Below are positions 55,768 through 64,000 of a DNA stretch of 64,000 bases, piece after piece. The stretch covers positions 15,523,764-15,587,763 of the forward strand of contig NC_030850.1 in NCBI RefSeq assembly GCF_000208745.1, read 5' to 3'. Under the pieces are notes generated by a model that ran no database searches, had not been told where the DNA came from, and was given only the letters and a program-made list of their open reading frames with translations. The DNA is from Theobroma cacao. Taxonomy: Eukaryota > Streptophyta > Magnoliopsida > Malvales > Malvaceae. The position numbers and the translations under genes are program-made. The stretch's first letter is position 1; each line of letters starts with the position of its first letter.

Positions 55768-58746
55768 TGTAAAACCCGACCCTATAAATACATGTCATAA
55801 CATACATGCACTGAGTAGCATGTTATTATGCTAGGAAAGTCCCTAAGAATAGACGAAACCCGGTATTGTACCTAACGGTACACTTGAATTGATTTAACCT
55901 TGAACTAGTTCAAATAGAAATTGTAGGATGAAATTTAATATTTTATAGTCCAGGAATGACTAAAAATGATTGTTCAGAGTTCGAGGGTTCATTTGGGGTA
56001 AAATTGGAAATTTTGATGTTTAGGGGCAAAATCGTCATTTTGCCGCCTAAGATAATAATTTGATCATGGAGTGAAATTTTTGACCAAGATTAACTATTTG
56101 GAGTATAATTTAATGATAGGAAGCGAAAAAAGTTTAATTCTGGTGATTTCTGGAGTGTAGGGGTAAAATCGTAATTTTACCACCCGTGGACAAAATTTGA
56201 GATTTTGAGAGAATTTAGATCAAATTTGACAAATTGGAGAATGGTATGAGTATAAGAGATGAAAAATATGTCTATGGGCAATTTTTCAATTTTTGGGGCA
56301 AAAATGTATTTTTTGACTTTTACGGGGGGCAAAAGTGTAAATTTTAAAAATTACTCCACCGAGACTTTGGATAAGTCTGAGAATTTTATCTAAGCTATGG
56401 ATATGTGGGACAAGTGTATGGTGAAAATTTGGAAACAAATGGATGAAATTTAAAAAATGAGCCAATGAGAAAGTGACACGTGGCATTTTTTAAAATGATA
56501 TAATATTATTTTAATGAAAAGTCAGCCCATTTAAACCCCATTTTAAGTGCTGGCCGGCCATAAGGAAGAACAAGAGAGGAAATAGAGAGGAAAGGAAGAA
56601 AAAAAGAAAAACCAAAGAGAAACAAGAAAATTCAAAGGGGAATTCGCGTTTTTCGCCCGTTTACGCGTCTAACGGTAAGATTTTTCGATTTTAGCTTGAT
56701 TTCTACCTTTCCTATGCCTTTATTTCCATTAAGCATGCTTGAGGAGAGAGATCAAAAAGTGATATCAAGGGCTGGACGAAATTCTAGGGAAGAGATTTTG
56801 GAATTTTTAGGTTTGATATTTAGTTAAATTGGTAGTTTTAGTTAGTTAAATGTGTATAGAAATTAAATTGGGCAAGAAAGCATGAAATTTNNNNNNNNNN
56901 NNNNNNNNNNNNNNNNNNNNNNNNNNNNNNNNNNNNNNNNNNNNNNNNNNNNNNNNNNNNNNNNNNNNNNNNNNNNNNNNNNNNNNNNNNNNNNNNNNNN
57001 NNNNNNNNNNNNNNNNNNNNNNNNNNNNNNNNNNNNNNNNNNNNNNNNNNNNNNNNNNNNNNNNNNNNNNNNNNNNNNNNNNNNNNNNNNNNNNNNNNNN
57101 NNNNNNNNNNNNNNNNNNNNNNNNNNNNATGTTGGAGAGAGAATGGGACAATTTAGAGCTAAAATGAAGTGCGTTAGCAATTATCGGGTAAAATGCCAAA
57201 AATAGGTTAATACCGCGTTTAAGCCGTTTTTGGCTATTGCATTTCATACCATGCATTAGTATAGGATTTAAGTCAAATATATAGTGATTTAGCATTAATG
57301 TGATGAATTGAGTAAATTTTTGTAATGTGTCTAGGCGGAGAGCCTTCGGGTAAAGGCAAAGAAATCGTACCCGACGAGTAGTTATCGGGGCACCTAGAAA
57401 GCTTTTAGTTTGTACAAACAGTGAGTAAACTTATTATTATTGTAAATCATCTAGAGTTTATTTGAAATGCTCTTTATGTATTTTATGAAATGAAAACGAG
57501 ATTAAAACGAGATTTTTGATGTTTTACAAAAAAATGTGACAAATAAAAAAATATATTGTGTTGATTATGAAATTGAGTAATTAGAGGCTGTTAACTGTCT
57601 TGAAAATTATATATTTTCCTATGAATGGCTTATGGGATATAAGTATATGTGGCTATATTTTGTAAGTGCATTGGAAAATTTATGTAAGCTGTTTTTACTA
57701 TGCAGGCTAGATAAATAAATAAAAGCCATGTTATACTGTCGAAATTTTATTAAAATTGGTGGGTTAGTCACTACAGTGACGGGTTTCCGTGGATTGCCTA
57801 TTAGAGGGGCACGGTAAACTCGGTTATATAGTTACTCCGGTTGTAGAGGCGAGGAGGGTAACTCTTGGGGTAGTATTAGAGCTCACTTCACGTCGAACCC
57901 CCACGTGAATGTGTAACTCAGCCAATGCCAAGGAACGGCTTGTTTTAAAAAATAAAAATGTGTTTCACATGTAAATGTTGTAACAACCTTGGCGAACTCG
58001 GTTAGATGCCTCGGCCAAGGTATCCCCGAGGATTAGTTTTGGCTTAAGCCTTGTTTTTAATAAAAGACATAAGCCTTAACAACTATTTTGGTAAATTACA
58101 AATATTTTATGGTTTAAGAAATAAATTGAAACATTATGAAATGGTTCGTAATTTGTTGTTTAAACTTGCCTCAATTTTACTTGCCTTTAGATATTTATGA
58201 TAATGTCTATTTACTCATTGGGATTGCAAAATCTCACCCACGTCCTTTCCAAACATTTCAGGTCTGTGGTAGCTTGTAGATACACTATTTTTTCGAGAAT
58301 TCCAATTGACATCTCTACCACACAAACAGTAAGTTTCTAGCACTAACACTGGGTGTATTTTGGGCCACTTGTCATTGTAACCATTATTGTGCATTATAAC
58401 TTAGTAAATTTTTGTATGTATGAATTTATTTTACTTACACATTACAAAAGATTTCTTACACGTGTTTCTATAAATATTGTTTTATATAAAAATGCTATAT
58501 TTTAATCAATATTTTGAATAGTGATATTTGTCTATAAATCCTTAAAAAAAAATTCTTTGGATTTATTTGAGCCGAAAATGACCAGTAATTGTTTTAAATG
58601 GAATGTTTAACAACAATTGCTCACAGGAAAGGAAAGAAACTGATATGTAAGCCTTGCGGGGTTTCGGTTGGCATTTCGGGTAATGAATGTCAATCAAAAC
58701 GTCGTGGCGGTTGTCATGGGCTTGAGGGAGGTTCCGGGTCGTGACA
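55768..58746 (+). mobile_element. Gypsy solo LTR (f), same subfamily as the minus-strand gypsy
   Basis: It starts TGTAAAACCCGACCCTATAA and ends TTCCGGGTCGTGACA. It follows the LTRs at 36665 and 44845 (in reverse) closely for most of its length, up to about 58250, after which the match is weaker until the last 100 bases. Flanks are AAAGC and AAAGT. It lies inside element G and carries a gap. Confidence 0.85.
56891..57128. other. Assembly gap (N)
   Basis: 238 unknown bases within solo LTR (f). The flanks match 38418-38650 of LTR (c), where about 230 bases are present, so the gap size is realistic. Confidence 1.
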
Positions 58747-60454
58747 AAAGTAGCAGAGATAATACACAAATATTTATAGTGGTTCGGTCCAAGACCTACA
58801 TCCACTACCTTGATTGTTCAACCAAGGATTTTTTAAACCAAATCACTAAAATAGTGGAATTCACAAACTTCCACCAAGCTTTTACAATGGCTTTTCGCAG
58901 GCTCAGCCACAACCTTTAGTAATGATTTTTCACGGGATCAACCAAAACCCAAAGTGGTTTTTCAAAAGCTCAACCATAACCTACAATAATGGTTTTTACC
59001 GGGATCAACCAAAACCCAACAACCAACTTTTCTAGGCTAAGTTGGAACCTTTATACTCAATCAAACAATCCAAGCCTGAATAAATCCCTTAGAGTGACTT
59101 GCTCACTCTAAGTGTACAAGAAGAGAAGAAATAAAGAAGTACCTATGATCACTTACTTGATCTAGATGGTACAAGATGAAATGTTGAACTCTATTACAAA
59201 GATTGACGTTTAAGTGTAATAAGGTGCAGAGAAGATTTTCTGGTTTTTCAGCTTTTATATCTCTTGGAAGCCTTCAATTCTCTCAAAAACTGATTTCTAA
59301 CCATTGGAAGACCTTTTATACTTGGAGAAATAACTTTGATGGCAGTTTGATAGTTTATGGCCGTTGGAAATAGTTGGGAGTTGGTTCTAGCCGTTAATAT
59401 GTCTTTTAGTGTAGAATTCAAACTTGCAGACAAAATGCTTTTAGTCGACTAATCGATATTTTAGTCGACTAAGTCGTCTCTGTTTTCTATTCCTTGTCTC
59501 TGGCGGTTCTGGCAATAAGCACTTAGTCAACTAGCCCATTTCTTGGTCGACTAAGTTGGTTCTATTTCTTAATATTCTTCAGCTTGCCATTTCTCCAATT
59601 TGAGTCTTGGCAAACCAACATTCTTCCTTATTCAACTAATGAGCTTCCTCCTTGTTAAGCAGTCATGTCTTATTATTTTTATCTCCATTTTTCTTTTGAT
59701 ATACACTTTGAAAGATTGATTTATGAATTTCATACATTAATTTTCCTGCACACTCAAGTAAAGGCATTAGACATCAATGAATGAGAATATTTTGCTATCA
59801 TAAAAAACATATAGAGTTAACATTCTCTATCTCTTATTTTTGATGATGAGAAAACACTGTTAGATTAATAGTGCAATGTCTATGCTCAATATGAATGCTT
59901 CAAATCTTTATGCATAATGAGTTGCTCCCCCTTAGTCAATGCATCTAGTTTTCTTTAAAGATTTGAAATAAACTATTTATCATATCCATAACAGTTAAAC
60001 AAGATATATAATGCCCACAGTAGCTAAACAAGATATATTGAACATCCATGATAACTAGCACATAATATTCAATAAAATCATAACTAAGCATCACACACAT
60101 AAATTAAACATGAAAACCTATCATACTCAATTTAACTTAGTTTTCCTTCTCTTTCTGTTTCTTTTTCATCATTAAACAAGATATTCAAAACTCCCCCTTA
60201 ATGAGTGCATCAAGATTTTCCTTTAATCTTTAAATCAAACTTTAATGAATGAGAATCATAAGCACTCATACACCTAAGTCATACAAGCTTATAGACATAG
60301 TTCAATAACTTCAAGAGTCAAGCTTGTGTCTATGTAAAAACAAATGTATGGGAGTTAAATCATTTCAAGAATTTGTTAAAGATTACTCAAATAATGTTCA
60401 AGCAAATTTCATCATTTTGTCATAATCAAAACTATAATAATTTTAAAACTAACA

Positions 60455-62812
60455 GGAAGATTGACAATAAGGCTCGTGGAGGTAATGTGGTTCTTAAACT
60501 CGATATAATGAAGGCTTATGACTTGCTTGATTGGAATTTTCTCTATCGAATGCTACAACAATTTGGTTTTAGCTCTTAGTGGATTGATAAGATTAAATAG
60601 TGCATCTCCAATTGTTGGTTTTCCTTATTGATAAATGGCAGCACAATGGGGTATTTTAAATCCGAGAGGGGGCTTATGCAAGGGGATTCCATTTCTCCTT
60701 TATTATTTATTTTGGCAGCAGAATATTTATCTCGAGGCTTGAATGCCTTGTTTGCCCAATATCCTTGCATTCAGTATTTTTCGGGTTCTTCAATGCAAGT
60801 AAGTCACTTGGCATTTGCGGATGATGTGATTATATTTACTAATGGTGCAAAATATACTTTGCCGAGAATTTTAGCATTTTTATAGGAATATGAGGCGATT
60901 TTTGGATAGCGAATAAACCATAAAAAAAGTTGCTACATTAAGCATAAGGTTGTGGCAAATTCCAGAAACAAATCATTGCTCAGACTATTGGATTCTCTCA
61001 CAAATATCTCCCAGTTACATATTTTGGGGTGCCTCTATACAAAGGGTCGAAAAAGGTAATTCTTTTTGATGATCTTGTGACAAAGATACAAGAGCATATA
61101 GCAGGGTAGGAAAATAAAATGCTTTCCCCAGGTGGTAGAATTACTTTGTTAAGAAGTGTATTATCTTCTTTACCCATTTATTTGCTTCAGGTCCTAAACC
61201 CCCCTATTTGTGTTATTGAAAAAATTGAAAGATTTTTTAATAATTTCTTATGGAGAGGTTCAGCAAGCACCAAGAAAATTCATTGGTCAGCTTGGTTTAA
61301 GATTACTCTACCATTCTCTGAAGGTGGGTTAGATATTCAAGGCTTGGGAGATGTTTTTGATGCCTTTAGTATGAAACTGTGGTGGAGATTCCAGACCTGT
61401 AACAAAATTTGGTCAAAATTCATGAGGGCTAAATACTGTAGTGGTAAAATACCAAGGTATACTTAGTCGATATGCCATGATTCGCAGACGTGGAAACGAA
61501 TGTTATCTTGCTGTCTGGTTACGGAACAACATATGCGATGGAAGATTGGGAGAAGTAAGTTATTCTTTTGGCATGATTGTTGGATGGGTGATGAACCATT
61601 GATTAACCGTTTCCTTGCATTTTGATCATCTATGACACAAGTTTGTTATTTCTTTAACAATGATGAATGGGATGTGGATAAGTTGAATAGTGTGCTCCCA
61701 GAGGAGATGGTTGCTGAAATTCTGAAAATTCCACTTAATACATCTAGCACAGATATGGCATATTGGGTCTCCACTTCGGATGGTGATTTCACTATTAAGT
61801 CAGCATGGGAGATAATCTGGCAAAAAGATTTGGTAAACTCTGTGTTTAACTTAATTTGGCATAGAAGCATTCCTCTCACTATTTCTTTTTTCCTATGAAG
61901 ATTGTTACAGAATTGGATTCTAGTTGATTTGAGATTGAAAATTAAAGGATTTCGACTCGCTTCTAAATGTCAATATTGCAACTCCGAGGAGTCTCTTATT
62001 CATGTCATGTGGGAATGTCCTATAGCTACACAAGTTTGGATTTTTTTTGCAAAATTCTTCCAAATTTACATTACTTACCCTCAGAATGTATATCAAATTA
62101 TATGGGCATGGTTGCACTCTGGTGATTATAAGAAAAAAGGGCACATCAGCACATTAATGCCCTTATTTATTTTTTGGTTTCTATGGGTTGAACGTAATGA
62201 TGCGAAGCATAGAACCTAGGCATGTATTCTAATAGAGTGGTGTGGAGAGTTTTGAAACTTATTAACCAATTATTCCATGGAAGGCAGTTCAAATGATGGC
62301 AATGGAGGGGAGATTTACAGATTGCTCAAGCGTGGGGCCTAATGTTTCAGAGGGCATCCCCACCTTCGCCAAAAATTTTCTCTTGGCACAAACCATTAAC
62401 AGGTGAGTTCAAGTTAAATGTTGATGATAGTTCCAAACATAATTGTCAAAATGCTGCTGGTAGTGGACTTCTTCGAGATCATACAAGTATCATGATTTTT
62501 GGGTTTTCTAAAAATTTTAGACCTTATAATTCATTACAAGCAGAGTTAATGGCATTACATAGAGGTTTACTTTTATGTATTGAGTAAAATGTGTCTAGAA
62601 TTTGGATAGAAATGAATGCAAAAGTAGTGGTACAAATGATACATGAGGGAAATAAAGGCTCATCCCAAACTAGATACTTGTTGGCCTCCATCTGTAAATG
62701 CTTGAATGCTATTTCTTATTGCATTTCACACATTCATAGAGAAGGAAACCAGGTTGTAGATCATCTCTCCAATCAGGGGCATTCGCACAAAAACCTGCAT
62801 GTATTATCATAA
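60455..62812 (+). pseudogene. LINE reverse transcriptase (C-terminal part), zinc segment and RNase H
   Basis: It continues the LINE right of element G: GGNVVLKLDIMKAYD, GLMQGDSISPLLFILAAEYL, LAFADDVIIFTNG (RT catalytic FADD present), RITLLRSVLSSLPIYLLQV, and CQYCNSEESLIHVMWECPIA (zf-RVT). RNase H follows: FKLNVDDSSKHN (first aspartate), SLQAELMALHRGL (glutamate), IWIEMNAKVVVQMI (usually DN, here MN) and HIHREGNQVVDHLS. Frames are broken by stops near 60580, 60885, 61463, 61625, 61898 and 62588. Confidence 0.88.
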
Positions 62813-63162
62813 GTCGAAGGTCAACTCAAAGTTATTCTTAGATTAGATAAAATAAATTTACCTTATGTTCGTTTCAAATAATTATAAAGGAGTAGTACTC
62901 CTAATTTATTTTTGCTATTTTTACGTTGATGATTATTTAGAATCTTGTAATATGGAAGTGTTTTAATGTTATGATTGTGTTCATATATATGCACGTAAAA
63001 TGAGACACTCCTTTTTAGGTATTTCTCTTAATTCTCCTTAGACTCATGTAATTTTGGAGGCTCGGTTTACGTCTGCTTCCCCTTTGTACTTAATTTTTCC
63101 CATTATTAACAAAACGATCACAGGGTAGCTAGGCCCTGCAGGAATTTCCAGCATAAAAAAAA
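62813..63162 (+). other. LINE 3' UTR and poly(A) tail
   Basis: Non-coding sequence after the RNase H stop, with TTTTTCCCATTATTAAC near the end and a terminal A run. The target duplication follows at once. Confidence 0.75.
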
Positions 63163-63299
63163 CCTAAAATAATTTAAATAAAACCTATTAATTTCTATGA
63201 ATTACTACAATAATTAAGCTAAATTACTATCAAAATGAAGCTCAAATAACTCTACATCAAAGAGTTCTCAATCCTCGAAAAAAGTTAAGAATAAATGTC

Positions 63300-63525
63300 A
63301 GATACTCTTAGCTTTAAAATGATTATAGTTTTGATTATGACAAAATGATCAAATTTACTTGAACAGTATTTGAGTGATTCTTGACAAGTTTTTGAAATGA
63401 TTTAACTCTCATGCATTTGTTCTTACATAATTACAAGTTTGATTCTTGAAGTTATTGAACTATATCTATAAGCTTGTATGATTTAGTTGTATAAGTTTGT
63501 GATCTACCTAACATTTATCCTTGAG
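63300..63525 (-). mobile_element. Fragment of element G, inverted
   Basis: The reverse complement follows 60290-60445 of element G, including TTTTGTCATAATCAAAACTA and TTCAATAACTTCAAGA, with scattered differences. The border on the left is close to the end of element F; the right border is unclear. Confidence 0.65.
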
Positions 63526-63736
63526 ATGTTAAAATTGCAAGTTAAGTTCACAAGCGATGGAGTTTATTTCAAAGCATTCAAAGATCATCAATCTACACTA
63601 TTCAAAGCTTGCTTCAAGTTAAGAAACTTTGTTATCACTTAACATTTGATCACAAGGAAAATATGGCCAAAATTAAATGCTAAAATGTCAAAGAATCTTG
63701 AAGAAACAAAGCTCCAAAAGATCTTAGAGCAAGGCT
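63526..63736. other. No feature seen
   Basis: AT-rich sequence with no supported feature. It may be more of the inverted element G. Confidence 0.3.
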
Positions 63737-64000
63737 GAAATACCCCATACTTTGATATGGTGATAAATAAAGTTGATCGAATGCAAATTGAGGTCAATTA
63801 AAATGTTTAGAAGTGATAAAAGACGAAAGGAGTAGTTTAGGATAAAATGTTTCGCAAGTGAGAAAATAATAATAAAATAATAATAATTTTATCGGAGGAG
63901 AATTTGTGAGATAAAAGGCGATTTGGAAGTCAAGTGAGGCATAATAAGGTATTTTTGGTACCAAGGAGACAAGATAAAATTTTTAGAATAAAATAATATT
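63737..64000 (+). mobile_element. Possible start of another LTR, cut by the window edge
   Basis: TGAAATACCCCATACTTTG followed by A/G-rich sequence resembles the start of some plant gypsy LTRs. No second copy is in the window, so this rests on resemblance only. Confidence 0.25.

Larger units (their letters stand above)
55640..60454 (+). mobile_element. Element G: TG...CA repeat inserted in the LINE
   Basis: It starts TGTTGGTCCCAAATATATGTGC and ends AAAACTAACA. Flanks are GAAAG (left) and GGAAG (right), and the LINE frame resumes with ATTGACAATAAGGC. Without solo LTR (f) it is about 1.8 kb and has no coding frame. It contains TATAGTGGTTCGGTCCAAGA and GTTGCTCCCCCTTAGTCAATG, phrases seen in plant copia-type LTRs. 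A fragment in inverse orientation lies at about 63300-63525. Most likely a solo LTR. Confidence 0.65.
54537..63162 (+). mobile_element. L1-type LINE, 5'-truncated, with poly(A) and target duplication
   Basis: CCTAAAATAATTTAAAT flanks it at 54520-54536 and 63163-63179, and a run of eight A ends it at 63155-63162. The sequence holds the end of the endonuclease, RT, a zinc-binding RVT segment and RNase H, then a 3' UTR of about 340 bases. With element G removed it is about 3.8 kb, so the 5' half, including ORF1, is missing. Stops and frameshifts are common. Confidence 0.88.
54050..63270 (-). mobile_element. Element F, partial inverted copy, split by a LINE
   Basis: Reverse-complemented, 54050-54536 and 63163-63270 align with the element F copy at 28513 and 31192-31690, including GAGTTATTTGAGCTT, TAGTAATTTAGCTTA and GATTTATTTGTGCTTTTGTA. 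The terminus ends GAGTTCTCA at 63270. Its other end was lost where LTR (e) begins. It is divided by a LINE with a target duplication of 17 bp or more. Confidence 0.78.

Noticed and set aside
1..64000. tRNA or rRNA genes
   Set aside because: I saw only partial A/B-box-like sequences (5356, 50990) and no full cloverleaf or rRNA signature.

Overview
The window is nuclear DNA from a flowering plant, most likely a eudicot. The evidence is multi-exon genes with short AT-rich GT-AG introns, a two-domain GTP cyclohydrolase I, a UGT79-type glycosyltransferase remnant, Ty1/copia and chromovirus-type Ty3/gypsy elements primed from initiator tRNA-Met, and an L1-type LINE. I cannot name the species. The window splits into a genic half (about 1-25,600) and a repeat half (about 25,600-64,000) made of transposons inserted into transposons.

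Genic half. (1) 693-4961 (+): the 3' 13 exons of an MHK-type (RCK/MAK family) protein kinase; its N-terminal exons lie left of the window. (2) 4962-10,700: intergenic DNA with a possible tRNA-derived SINE, a broken 3' end of a UGT79-like glycosyltransferase on the minus strand, and a decayed copia gag. (3) 10,739-14,854 and 15,860-20,468 (+): a tandem pair of nine-exon genes with identical intron phases. They encode P-loop NTPases of about 420 residues with a single C-terminal membrane segment, resembling animal IFI44-type GTPases. (4) 22,533-24,731 (-): two-exon GTP cyclohydrolase I, the entry enzyme of pterin/folate synthesis.

Repeat half, in order of insertion as read from target duplications and interrupted reading frames. 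A decayed copia element (from about 26,255) was hit by element F (28,513-32,679, duplication ATGGT), which was hit by a gypsy solo LTR (28,623-31,191). The copia integrase is cut at 33,160 by the 5' LTR of a second gypsy element (LTR, primer site and gag start to 36,664). That element was entered by a nearly complete gypsy on the minus strand (36,665-47,930; LTRs of about 3.1 kb, all pol catalytic motifs present). To its right lie internal remains and a 3' LTR of another gypsy subfamily (to 54,049). Then comes an inverted copy of F (54,050-63,270) carrying an L1-type LINE (54,537-63,162). The LINE is itself split by element G (55,640-60,454), which holds one more gypsy solo LTR (55,768-58,746).

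The genes do not form one pathway: kinase signalling, a membrane-anchored NTPase pair and folate synthesis are simply neighbours. The most notable observations are the IFI44-like tandem pair, an 84-nt intron-like insertion in the gypsy pol frame, short hairpins in the gypsy U3 that stay palindromic despite base changes, and three assembly gaps falling in equivalent parts of related LTRs.
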